Of a stretch of DNA of 64,000 nucleotides, positions 12,577-23,693 are shown piece by piece (positions within the stretch are counted from its first letter, which is position 1; each line of letters begins with the position of its first letter). The notes beneath the pieces were generated by a model. It saw nothing but the letters and a program-made list of their open reading frames with translations, was not told the origin of the DNA and did no database searches. Source of the stretch: Rhizoctonia solani (taxonomy: Eukaryota; Basidiomycota; Agaricomycetes; Cantharellales; Ceratobasidiaceae). The stretch is taken from NCBI RefSeq assembly GCF_016906535.1, contig NC_057378.1:2046001-2110000 (forward strand), given 5' to 3'. The translations under genes were made by a program, and so were the position numbers.

Positions 12577-12993
12577 TTGTCCAGCCAAGCAATCGGGACC
12601 TTGACCTTGGCTGCCTTTGCTATCCGACTCTCTCGCACGTTGATCGAGCGGAAACGGTTCAAGCCGCGGGATCCTAACCATGTATGCGTCGTCAACCACT
12701 TTGGGGGCACCATATATGCCCGGCTTTCGAACCGCGCAAAAATGCAAGATAACCCAAAGCTACATGATGAATCACCGGCCGGAGCACAGTTAAGAACACC
12801 CAATGAAGGAGAGATAGAGGATGGTGAGGTCCTCCTTGAGGCCGGTGATGTTGTTGAGTGGGAGAGGGAAAAGGACGTTATCGAGTCACTGTTTGTTCGC
12901 AGGAAGAAGGCGGGAGAATACTCCGACACCCGGCCGATCGTTCTATCCGCCTTTCCCGGTGCTGTGACGGTTATTGGGATCGAAGAGTCTTAG
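12577..12993 (+). CDS. Small unrecognised protein gene, 3' exon
   Basis: A 138-codon forward frame begins after CTAG at 12573-12576, an acceptor-like site. The first in-frame ATG is far inside (12741), so an upstream exon is likely, but I could not place it. The protein includes VVNHFGGTIYARLSNR, an acidic stretch GEIEDGEVLLEAGD, and SLFVRRKKAGE, ending VTVIGIEES. It has no signal peptide or long hydrophobic segment and looks globular. It lies 175 bases after the broken GTPase gene and before the intact one, in the same direction. I do not know its function. A fragment of a longer gene is possible. Confidence 0.45.
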   Translation: MSSQAIGTLTLAAFAIRLSRTLIERKRFKPRDPNHVCVVNHFGGTIYARLSNRAKMQDNPKLHDESPAGAQLRTPNEGEIEDGEVLLEAGDVVEWEREKDVIESLFVRRKKAGEYSDTRPIVLSAFPGAVTVIGIEES

Positions 12994-13414
12994 CAGCGTG
13001 ACCGGGTGATACTTTGAATGAGTTGATTCTGATGAATGTGAAGAGCTGAACGTGTATTGAGGGGCCGTCAATCATAAAATTATTTGATATAGCTGTTGAC
13101 ATAAATGTTACAAGAGTAGCCTTGAGGTAGTGCACAGGGATATAAAAGCTATTGCTCAAGTAAAGAATTTGAGCCACTGGCCCGCCTCTGAGCGCTTCCG
13201 AGTGTGGTGGGTACGAAGTGATGCCCCCAAACAGTCAGTGGCTATGTCAATTGTCACATGAACCGCTTGTGTGATATTAGATGTGATAGATTACCACGCA
13301 CAAGCGGCAACGATTACTTTGATAGCCAAGGTTCACATCTTTATCCCGGACCTACTTACTTTACACTAAACATCATTTCCCGACGCGTAGATTTATTCTC
13401 ATTCACCGTTTGCT
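12994..13414. other. Intergenic stretch upstream of the intact GTPase gene
   Basis: No supported gene or repeat seen; presumably contains the promoter of the gene starting at 13415. Confidence 0.4.
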
Positions 13415-15138
13415 ATGACACAGATTACTTCGAACAGTCAGAGTAGATTGAAAGCAAGCAATGAACATGGGGATTGGGAAGACCTGAATGCTCCTTCTAA
13501 AACGTGAGGCTGGGATATCAAAATGGCTTTAGTTGATAACTAAACAGATAATTAGGAGCGTTCTCAGAACCCTTAACAAGAAAGTCCTCACAATTCTTCT
13601 CATTGGAGAAACTGGAAGTGGTAAAACTTCCTTCATGTCATTGCTCCTGAATCTGTTCGAAGGAAATGGACCATTTGAACTGAAAGACAAACACGTCGAT
13701 GAAGACCAATCTGGTTTAGACAAGTCCAAAAGCCAGACGACATGGGCAAGGATCTACACTTTTACCACGAGTGACGGTCATAAGATCAAGATAATTGACA
13801 CACCTGGCTTAGCTGATACACGTGGTATGGATGAAGATAAGAGGCACAAGGAACGAATTCATGGCGTAATTCAAGAATTGGCCACGGAAATCGACAGCGT
13901 CATGATAGTCGCAAATGGGACGATTGAACGATTGTCCCTGGCCATGGATTACACAATGAACACGCTCGCAACTTGGTTTCCTCGCTCCATCCTGCCCAAC
14001 ATCGGGATATTATTCACTAATGTATCCGCCGCGGGTGCTGGATTAAATTTCCAGACGGAAAGCTTACCATTGGAGCTCCGGGAGGTTGAATACTGGTGCT
14101 TGAACAACCCGCTTTCCCTCTTCAAAAGCTATGCACATCGAAAAGCAACGGGAAGTTTTGCGAGAAACCGAGAATCAGCTCAGAGGTCTAGTATTGAAAG
14201 TACCTATCATGAAACACTTTCAACCCTTGACGACTGGCTTGAGTGGCTTGACGAGCGCAAGTCAATACCCACTTCAGCTATCATTGATCTGTATCAAAAG
14301 TCTTCGCACATTGAAGCTTGTTTATTCCGAAACATCATGTACGGCGCTGAACTATCCAAATTTAAGGACCAGCTATCAGCAGTAACGCAGAATCTAGACT
14401 CCATAGCAAAGGTGTGCTATTGTAAGATTTACTATGTGTCCCCGATTAGAATGCTCACAACTCAAATAGAAGAAGGAACGGAACAAAGCTCTGCAACAGA
14501 CCCTTTCCCCAACATCCTGGGTGCTAAAAGAGACTTCCGACTATAATACAATATGCATCTTCTCGGACTGCCACACCAACTGTCATACAAGTTGCTCCCT
14601 AGAGGTAGGCGATACAGAACATATAGGGGGATCGTGCAGGGTTTTCAAGACACTTAGAATACCGAATAAATGGTTGCCCTTTTGGAGCAACGAGAAAGTC
14701 AAGTGCGGCCAGTCCGAATGCAAGCATGAAGCTCAATCGCATCGCCACTATCGCCAAATTCATCAACAGGTGGAAAACGAAAGCTACAAGCAGATAGCTG
14801 AGGAGCTTGGAGCGGCTACTGCAAATAATGGGAAGCTCGAGGATCTCAAGACCAGCATCCAAATCGAGATAGAAACAATATCGCGGAGTGCTGAAGAATC
14901 AAAGCAAGAGATCCTAAGGCTCGTAGATGAGCTTAACTGTCTTTCCCTTAGCCCAAACTATGCAGGCTACATCCAGTCCGCGTTGTATATCCTCAGTATG
15001 AGGAAGGTGCAACTAATGTCTCGCACCGATTCCGCAAGCGAGATGGAAACGATCAAACAAGGTATCGAAGCATTTGAAGCCCACCTGGAACTCCTCCGGG
15101 CCAAGGAAGCCGGACGAGTTGTAGAGGCGTCAACATAA
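13415..15138 (+). CDS. AIG1-like P-loop GTPase with Cys/His-rich and coiled-coil C-terminus
   Basis: Read as three exons, 13415-13503, 13556-14411 and 14470-15138, summing to 1614 nt (537 aa). The acceptor at 13555/13556 could instead be at 13558/13559. The G domain carries P-loop GETGSGKT (47-54) and G3 DTPG (111-114), with the family-like follow-up LADTRGMDEDK. A classical N/TKxD motif is missing; the equivalent strand ends ILFTNVS. The third exon starts with a Cys/His-rich region from Cys344 (CIFSDCHTNCHTSC, later CGQSECKHEAQSHRHY, to about 409), probably zinc-binding, followed by a coiled coil to the end. There is no signal peptide or membrane segment, so it is probably cytosolic. The architecture and intron phases match the disrupted gene at 5062 and the tandem gene at 20638. 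Cellular role unknown; in animals related GIMAP/AIG1 GTPases act at membranes. Confidence 0.8.
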
Positions 15139-15857
15139 CGTTGAACATTGGACGGAGTACAATGCTTTGCAGATTACAACTCTGTAAAACGAACGTGCAG
15201 ATCTAGTTAAATTGCCATCTGGTATACTCTCCGTTTCAGCAATTGGATCATTTTTGTAATTGGGAGATGCAAGTGAAGAAATTTCACATCCATGTAGCAC
15301 ACATAGTTTACGCACACACCTGCACTCACCTGCCACTCGCCACTGGACTGCCAGCTCTCAACTCCTGGCTTCATGTTTAAGAGAGGCCTCATAATCACCC
15401 CACAAAAACAAGCAGCCCCGACCATCTTTGAGCGTCATTTCTCACCTGAAGCCAGGACACACCTCACCTCACCTCATCCACACGATAAAAAAATATTAAT
15501 CACCGACCAACCTAAATAAAAAGCAACCCACATTCCAATTATTGCTCCAACAAAATCAACACGATGACCACCAGCACTATCAAAAGAAGCAAAAAAAAGA
15601 AAAGAAAAAAGCAAAAAAAAGGAAATAACAACTAAAACTGTATTTAAAACCGACTTGTAAAAAGACGACAACCAATTGCGACTAGCTAGTTAAAAAAAAA
15701 AGATGATGAAAGAGACCGAGGTGACTATTCTCAGATAGGGAAAAGTAGAGCGAGGGGACGGACATAGCGCAAGAAAGACATGGACGCGAGTTGGACTTGG
15801 TGGTTTAGATGGGAGGATCTAGAAATGGTGTAACGTGGAGGGAGGAGGGTATAATAT
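15139..15857. other. Convergent intergenic stretch between the GTPase gene and kin1
   Basis: It holds the 3' flanks of two converging genes. An A-rich tract lies at about 15580-15640. No gene was seen. Confidence 0.45.
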
Positions 15858-18800
15858 TCACAGCTTCAACTCGGTCAAGACTCGCCTCGCGAGCATCTGG
15901 TATTGCCATCCGTCTCCGCCCACACGTCGGAACTGGATACCATGCAACGGTAACAACGGGACCTGCACAAGATCCATTAGCGTTTATTCGAATAACAACC
16001 ACCCGCAACTCACTTTAACGATACTAATCTCGAACCGGACACACAAATCATTCGTCGTCCCGTTCTCCCATATATCCTCGGGCGCCTCGACAACCCCTCC
16101 CGCCGCCGCAGCTTGCTTCTCCGCAAAGTCCCGGGGGATGGGGGGCAAAAACTTGGTCCTGCTCGGACTGGGCGCGGTGGGGGACACGGCTCCGCTCGCG
16201 GGCGCAGTCGGGGTCGTGCGTCCATCGTTGGCAGCCTTGGGCGTAAACGATAAACTGGACCGACTCGGCGGGCCCTCCTTGTCTTTCTCCTTGTCTTCGG
16301 GCTTCTTGTCTTCCACTGCAGACTTCTTCTCGTCAGTCTGGACAATGGGCGGAGGAATAGGCCTCTTTTCGTCCCGCTCGCCCTTTTTCCCAAACGACAG
16401 TCGACTGCTTTTGCGCACAATCGTCCGACGAGACTCTTCGCCCGTCGCAGCCGTCGACAACGAACTGAGATCGATCGAGGGGACATGGATGCACTCGAAC
16501 CCGCCTCGAATCTCGCGGTGCTGGACTTGCATCCGGTCCAAGACGCGCTTAATGTCCGCTTTGATCACATTCGCGGGTTTCGTCGACGTCGTAGCCACAC
16601 TGCCCTCCATTTCAGTTTCCAAGTCCCAGTTGATGTATATGGGAAACCCACCTGAAAAGTCCTTTGAGATAAACAGGCTTGGCATCCTCCTTCCCACCCT
16701 CCTGATTCTCCTCTTTAACCTCCTCCTTGGGCTCGGCCTTTTTCCCAAACCCGTCCCCGGCCGTCTTGGGCCGCTCCAACACGTCGGGCATCGTATTCGC
16801 CGTATTGGTCCGGGTCGGAATCGGCGAATGCATGCTCCCGCGGCGTTCATGTTTACGTGCGGGCGAGACTGACGAGTCGGTGACGGTCGCTGCGCGTCGG
16901 TGGCTGCCTACGCTCGGGCTCGGGACCATCCCGGACGAAATGGGCGTCGAGTGCGGGACGTCGGCGGACTTGGCGGACTTGGCGTCGGTGTCGATGTCGC
17001 GGTCCATGAGCGACGAAACGCGCTTGGACGCGGCCGTCCCGCCGAGCAGGGAGCCAAAACGGCGGGCAAGACTCGATGCGCGCGGGGTCTGCAGTTCGGG
17101 TACGGGCGGAGGGAGAACTCCGAGTTCGGCAGCTTGGCCAGCTATATATGACATTGCGTCAGTGAATTTGTCGTCGATAATGAAAGAAGTAGGAAGAATC
17201 GGGTAGATCGCAATTTGGGTTATATAGGTACTCACCGGCATCATCGTCAGTGGGCCTGGACCCATCCCCGCTATCCCTCTCCTCCCTTTCCTCCCTGATC
17301 CGCTCGGCCTGCCTAAACGTGCCCACCACAGGACCCGCACTGCGCGCACCTTGCTCGCCCTCGAACCCGCGTGGCTTTTGGCTTAAACTATGAGACCGGC
17401 GATGCGTCGCTGCCTTGGGCAAACTCGGCTGCCCTCCTTGTGCTTGTGCTTGCCCTTGTCCCTGTCCTTGTCCATTTGGTCCCTGCGCTTGAGCCTGGGC
17501 AGACGACAGGGATACAGCCTGGACGGGCGACGGGATATCCATATCCTTGGCTCGTGCGCGGGGAACAGGACCCGCAGACGTCGGAGTAGACGGAACAGGA
17601 CCTGCATCGTAGGACGTGCCCGAAAAGTGCGATGCGGGTGGAGCAGCGAGACGCGGGACGGGCTGGGCGTACTTGCTCGTCGCCGTCGCTGCCGTCGTGG
17701 GTGTCGAAGTCGACGGTACAGGGTCCTCGGCTCCCAGGGAAAGCTGCGACGAGGCGAATTTACCAGGCCCGTACACCCGCTCGCGTTCCATTCGTTCCCG
17801 AACAAGATAATAAATCGAAATGAGCGGGTGGAAACCACGCGTCGGGTCGGGCTGCTCGACCGTCGGCGGCGTGTCTTGCGGGATGACCGGGGGCGGGGGG
17901 ACAGTCGGGGGAGGGGGCGACGAGAGGAACTTTTTGCGGTAAAAGTCGAACCCGGAGAACCGCTTGCTGCGCGACTTGGGCGTCGAGGGTTCGGTCCCGG
18001 ATCCAGATCCCACCGTCGAGGGCACGGACAAGGTCGTCGCGGCCGGGGTGGACTCGAGGCCCAGGGAGCTTCCGCTCTCGCCGGCTTTTTGGCGGCGCCA
18101 TCGCTCGACTGCGACCTTGTACCGCTCGCTCTTGAGGACTTCGACGAGGTTGGCGTGGATTTGTTCGGGAGTGCCAAATTCGAATCCGGTCATTTCGCGA
18201 ATCACGGCTGGGTCGAGTTCGGATGCCGAAAGTGGTTCGCGGGCGAGGAGATGGGGATCTGGAGCGTGTCCATAAGAGCGAATCATCCATGGGTGGCTAA
18301 GAACTTCGGAAAGCGGGGCTCGAGCGGCGGGATTGGTGACCAGCATACGAGACAGGATGTGTTTGCATTCTGCGCAAGAGTGAGCAAGTGAATATCACCT
18401 AGCAATAACAAGCCCACCTTGAGACAACCACATTGGCGAGTCAAACAGACCCCGCTTGATCTTGGCATGGAGTGCCGGCATGGACTGGTCATCAAAGGGG
18501 ACCTTGCCGCAAACGAGTACGTACAAGACGACTCCAAATGACCATACATCGACCTCGGGACCAGTGTAGACCTTGGCGTTGAGCAGCTCGGGGGCGGCAA
18601 AGTATAGACTACCACAGAACGTGGAGAGGTGATCCTCGGGGTTGAACAAGTTACTCAAACCAAAATCGATAATCTTGATATTGCCAGTATGGGAGATCAA
18701 GATGTTCTCAATCTTGAGATCGCGATGGACAACGTTGTTCTTGTGACAGTACTCCAAGGCGGAACCGATCTGGCGGGCAAACTTGCGAGCGGCGCGTTCC

Positions 18801-19430
18801 CTGAGTCTGCCGTGGGAAATGATGTAATCCAACATTTGGCCACCGTCGACGTATTCGGAGACCATGTAGTAGTGGCCGGGATGAGTGATGATTTCGCGCA
18901 TGCCGCAGATATAAGGATGATAGAGCAGCATGGAGAGGGCAGCCTCGCGGATGTGGCGAATCTCCTTGCTCGCGTCTTTGGCCTGTGCTTTTGCCAATTG
19001 GGAGGCGGTCATGGGCGTCGAGGAGCTGTGTGTGGACACGCGGGGCACAATCTTGATTGCGAGCTGGCGAGGGGTGAGCGGGGGTCAGTCTTGGTAATCA
19101 ATTGCTCACCTTCTGGCCCGTCGGGGTGTGGACGGCCAACTTGACCTTGCCCATGCTCCCCGCGCCCAGCGTCTTGGTCAGCACATAGTCTCCCAGTACT
19201 CGGCCTCGGCTCTTTTCCTGGCTCTTTGCTCGCTTGGACTCCTTTTCCCTCTCTCTGTTCTCATCCACCGACATCCGCTCCTGGATCGCTGCTGCCTGTG
19301 CCGACGTCTGCGGTGGCATCGACACCGGTCGCCGAGCCGCAATCGCCGCGGGGTTAACACTCCTCGTCCGCGGAGTTGCTGCAGGTGCGGCCACCGCCAC
19401 CGCCGCCTCTTGCGCAGGAGATATCGCCAT
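15858..19430 (-). CDS. kin1: Kin1/MARK (PAR-1) family serine/threonine protein kinase
   Basis: Six exons, in transcript order 19430-19110, 19063-18418, 18369-17236, 17141-16652, 16599-16014 and 15962-15858, sum to 3282 nt (1093 aa). The start ATG lies at 19430 and the stop TGA at 15858-15860. The kinase domain begins [20 protein letters not shown], with the Lys in LAIKIV, catalytic [17 protein letters not shown] and APELL. The fungal Kin1 signature [20 protein letters not shown] follows. A long Pro/Ser/Gln-rich low-complexity region separates it from a C-terminal KA1 domain, with [12 protein letters not shown] and [18 protein letters not shown], ending LTELKL. Kin1 kinases act at the cell cortex in polarity, septation and exocytosis, and KA1 binds acidic phospholipids. 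GC content and CpG density are far higher than in the flanking DNA. All catalytic motifs are intact. Confidence 0.93.
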
Positions 19431-19830
19431 GTCGTACTCGTGCCCTAGCTCGACTTAGCCTCGGGGCCCATACACAAACACTATGATTACATACCCGCGT
19501 TCACAGTGCCCCCGTGACTCGGCGTGGTCGCTCCTCCGTCCTCGGCTACCGTGCTCAGCGCCTGTGCGTGCAACCCGCGAGGAAACTCGTCCGTCGTCGC
19601 CATCTCCAATCGCTCGTCGAGTGTCACCACGCAAGCTCCAAACACTTGTCAACCGTCACGTGCACTATACATGACTAAGCTACTTCAGCCCAAATACAGT
19701 ACCACCCTCCCTGCGTCTGTCAGAATGATGGCTGTCTGCTCGGTACTTGACTCGCTACTGGTACATTTGATTTGTATATGAATTTTCGGGTACCGCTCGA
19801 TATACGGTTAGCAAACTGAGAATAAGCATG
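19431..19830. other. 5' flank of kin1
   Basis: CpG-rich DNA upstream of kin1, likely its promoter and leader. I could not define a core element. A solo LTR lies beyond it. Confidence 0.4.
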
Positions 19831-20099
19831 TGTAGAAATACCGTGTAAATACTACAGTAGCCTAGTTTGTTCCATCGCAGTAACCGAGTCAAGTGTCGAG
19901 TCATCGTTATATGCGCAGTACTAGGCGCAGCACGAATTGTTATGACCCTCTGGGTCATATGAGGCACATAAGGAGGCCCTTTCGGCCCCCTCCTACTCCT
20001 TACCTCTATATTCACGTATCGTGTACTGTCTTTACTTACTTATTATAACGTTTCTTTCCATAGTATAAATACATTCTATTTTATCTAACTCTTTCTACA
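19831..20099 (+). repeat. Solo copia-type LTR
   Basis: 269 bp starting TGTAGAAATACC and ending CTCTTTCTACA, the same ends as the full copia elements here, with shared internal words such as TATGCGCAGTA. The interior differs too much to be the same family. The flanks are GCATG (19826-19830) and ACATG (20100-20104), a 5-bp duplication with one mismatch. No internal element sequence lies beside it, so it is an LTR-LTR recombination product. Confidence 0.8.
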
Positions 20100-20637
20100 A
20101 CATGTGTGTTCAAGTAATCACTGAGCTTAAACGAAGTTCAATACATGCTGTCAATTGTACCCGCTCTCTGAATGCGGGCTCACGTGGCTCAACCGCACCC
20201 AAGTCGTGAGATATCTGCCGGATATTCCTAGTAAAATCCACGACAGAGGCTGAGGACAATTCTCTCAGTGAGGGGATGTCGGAACTGTCGGATAAAATGG
20301 TTAGGTGAGCGTGATGTGAGGGATATTAGAGATATTCGAGATCTGGTGGCTGAATGACATTCATATTTGACTGGGGCTAATTTCAGTCTGATTCAGGCCG
20401 AGGAGCGTATATTAAGGTTGTAATTATCAGGATCTTGTCACACCACAGTAGCGCCTATATTCCTTGAGCTTCTCAATTCGCCAATTTATGTTTTGAACAC
20501 GGAAGCAGTCGTATTTTTCTTAGAATTATATATACACGCACGACGGTACTACAGGGTTATACATGAAATGAAATCATTTTAGTGTCGATCGGCCCGATGA
20601 TCATGTAAGTATACTTCTTGATATGGGCGCTAGAACC
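20100..20637. other. Intergenic stretch downstream of the tandem GTPase gene
   Basis: Nothing supported. It lies between a solo LTR and the 3' end of a minus-strand gene. Confidence 0.4.
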
Positions 20638-23600
20638 TCACTTGAATTTATTCTTTGTCCCGTCATAGACGGCCTTCGCAGCTCCTCTAGCACTTGCCGT
20701 GAAACGACCCAACATACCCCCCTTCTCCCCCTGGGACTTCCCGAGCACCTCCAGTTTATTCTTGAACTTTTGGATAGCATCTCGAACTACACCCTGCTCG
20801 TGTTCCGTACCAAACTTGGACTCGAGTTCTTTCAACCTCAAGTTGAGCATTTGGATCGCAGAGTTGATGTGCCCCGCAAAGTCCCCGCTTAGAGACTTGG
20901 CGTTGTAATCATCGACAAGACTGTTGACTTGGGCTTGAGCTGCGTCTAGTTCGACTTGGATTCGGTCGAGCTCTTCTTGACACGCCTTCTTTGCAATCTC
21001 TAGTCTCTGTTCCTTGGTCTCTGCCTCGGCGAGATCACTCTTGGCGGTTGGGTGGAGAGGTCTTGTTCGTTTCACATGCAAGTTATTATAGTGTCGATGC
21101 TCCGAGGCCTTGTGTGAACAGCCCTTGCAAGTGCGAGACTCGAGCTGATCGGCGCTTTGCAACCAATTCCACAGCCAACTGACGTTCTCCGGCCTAAACA
21201 CCCGGCAATGGCGTCCAAGTTTGACTGGGTCGAGAGTGTAAGGAACCCCGCACTTCTCATGGCAGTTCTGGTGGCAACCGGGTGCAATACACAAAGTATT
21301 TTTCAACTCAGAATCTTCACGACCCCAGTACTCAACCTTTTCGACACATAGTGCTTCTATCGCAGACTTGAACTGTCGGACATCGACTCAGTATACACTG
21401 TTTGTAAAGATACGTCGTTGACATACTGTTTGGTGATTTTCCAGATTATGCTGAGCAGCCCGAACCTCTCTTCTACGTTCCCCAATACTAGTGATGAGCG
21501 AGATAGCCGATTCGATCCGTGATTCGATGTTCAGCATTGTTTCATACAATCGGTTAATCTCATGAGTTGGCTGAGCCTGGCAGCCCTCCACCCAAATGAG
21601 CCATTCGTTGAGTATGCAAACCGTCTTCTTGTATATAGTTTCCAGGCGATCTCGTCCTTCCTTCAGCGTGCTCTCTGATGCACCCTCCCCAGCCTCGCGT
21701 TGATACTTTTTGCGATACGCGAGCGGGTTCTCCAGCGTCCACTGCCTAGAGTTTATCAGCGTTTCAGGAAGACTGGCCTTGTCAAGGTTTCGCGTGAACG
21801 AATCGCAGTGAGTGAAGATAAACGCAATGTTTTCGATGATCGAGTAAGGGAAGAGGGAAGTCAAAGTGCCGAGTGTGTAGTTCGTAGCCGCAGGCATACG
21901 CTCTGTAGTACCGTTCGCCATGATGAGAACTGCATCGATCTCAACAACGAACTCTTGGATGGCCTTGTTGATTTTGGCCTTGTGTTGCTCATCTTGTTCA
22001 ATTCCTCGCGTGTCCGCCAACCCGGGGGTGTCGAGTATTTGGATTTCGATGCCACCCGGCAAGGTGACGGTGTACAAGGTGGCATCCGTAGTTTGGCTTT
22101 CTTGCTTGTTCAACCCGGACTCGGCACCTTCGTCATGCTCGTCTTCCAGCTCAAAGGGGCCGTAGCCATGAAACAAGTTGAGTAGTAATGACATGAACGC
22201 GGTTTTTCCGCAGCCGGTTTCACCGACGAGAAGGATGGTAAGCCTCTTCTTGGACTTGGGAAGCCCGAGTACGCTACACGATTCCAAGTCAAGTGTTAAT
22301 AATGTCAAATAGGAGCTAAGAGAGTCCCACTCACCTCTTCATTGGAATTAGACCAGGCAAAATTAAAGAGACGTCTTCTGACTCCTGGAATGTAAGGACT
22401 TGTATATACTTTTCATAACGCCTTATTTGTGTGTCAAGGCTTTCAGGATGATGGATAGATGTCTGATTTTTGTAATATTGGAGTGCCCTCAACGTAGATT
22501 GAATATACTCGGCGTATTTGATACCTAGGGATAGTTCATCGATGGATTTGATAAGACCCAATAGATTAGCACGTGTCTCGGCAATATGGCCTTCTTGCTG
22601 CTGAAGATTTTCGCGAGCCTGCTTAACTTGGGCTTGCTTAATTGCGAGCTCCGAGTCAACCCGTTTTAGTTCAGCCTCACTTGTGATCTTATGCTGAATA
22701 AATAGTAATGTTAGATAGAATCGCACCCTGTCCTGCAAATGGATGCACGCACTCTTGGCACTTTGGCCCTATTGTGTTCTCGACGCAGGACAATGAGTTT
22801 ATGACGTTGTGTCTTGTAATTGACGGTTGCTTTGATTATAGACTCAGACTGCTCTTCAATCCTGTATATCTGATTATGTACTTTGCGCACATCATTTGTT
22901 TGCTGGGCTTGAAGCTTGTCAATCCAGTCTAGAATCTCGTTCGAGGTTTCAACTGCTGCATCGTAAATGTCTTCTAGCTTTCTTATTTGCCTCTTCCGCT
23001 CACGATCAGTCTTCTTTCCTTCCTGCGCATGGTACGATGAGGAAAGAGAGAGCGGGTCTTGAATCGTCCAGTTCCTTAAATTAGTAAACACGGGAGGTAG
23101 ACTTTTGATCTCCAGTTCTAGGTTATCTTCATCGCAATTCGTCAACAGTAGTCCAACGTTTTCATTCATGTGACGCGGAAAGATGGTCGCCAAGGCATTG
23201 AGCATGTACTCGTCGGAGGGTCTTAATTGATCCTGTCTGCCATCAATCAGGACAAGAATCGCATCGAGCGATGTCCTATCTTTGAGGGCCTCATTAATGG
23301 ACAGGTGACCTTGTTTTCCTTGAATCTCGCCTGCATGAACAACGGAACAATGTGCAGCCAAGATCGTGAGACTGCCATTTGGGAGTGATATGACGACCGG
23401 TTGTAATTCGGGAGTTGTGCAACCATCATCGCTCCCTTGCCTCCGATCTGTATAAATTTTCTCTTTTAAGTCAAGTGGGCCAGTTCCTTGACTTAAGTTT
23501 ATCAATAGCGAAGTAAATGAATTTGTCTTCTTTATATCGTGGCCTATGAGTAAGATTGTGATATCCGTCTTCAACTTGGGGAGCTGGAGTACCGGGCTAT

Positions 23601-23693
23601 CCGAATGCCTTTGTTATATATCCACGGAATAACTCATAGGTATTGAGTCCTTTACCTTTCTGCCGTAGCATTCTTGGAATCGAAAATGTGCAT
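20638..23693 (-). CDS. Tandem GTPase: degenerate G domain fused to a canonical AIG1-like G domain
   Basis: Five exons (23693-23656, 23596-22750, 22693-22335, 22273-21427, 21372-20638) sum to 2826 nt (941 aa), with all phases consistent. Unit A (from about residue 13) keeps the fold pattern (LKTDITILLIG) but reads GHDIKKT at 31-37 where the P-loop should be, and its DTPG region is replaced by AAHCSVVHAG. A coiled coil follows with no Cys-rich region. Unit B has P-loop GETGCGKT (432-439), DTPGLADTRG, IFTHCD, then a Cys/His-rich region from about Cys725 (CIAPGCHQNCHEKC, CKGCSHKASEHRHY) and a coiled coil. The two G-domain exons are both exactly 847 nt and both are entered in phase 2 at AG|C, pointing to unit duplication inside one gene. 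The join at 22335/22273 uses a GTGAGT donor and TGTAG acceptor. Two separate genes remain possible if that intron is not used. Confidence 0.75.

Noticed and set aside
15984..18391. Long open frames on the plus strand opposite kin1
   Set aside because: They are antisense shadows of the GC-rich kinase exons; no splice sites or domains support them.
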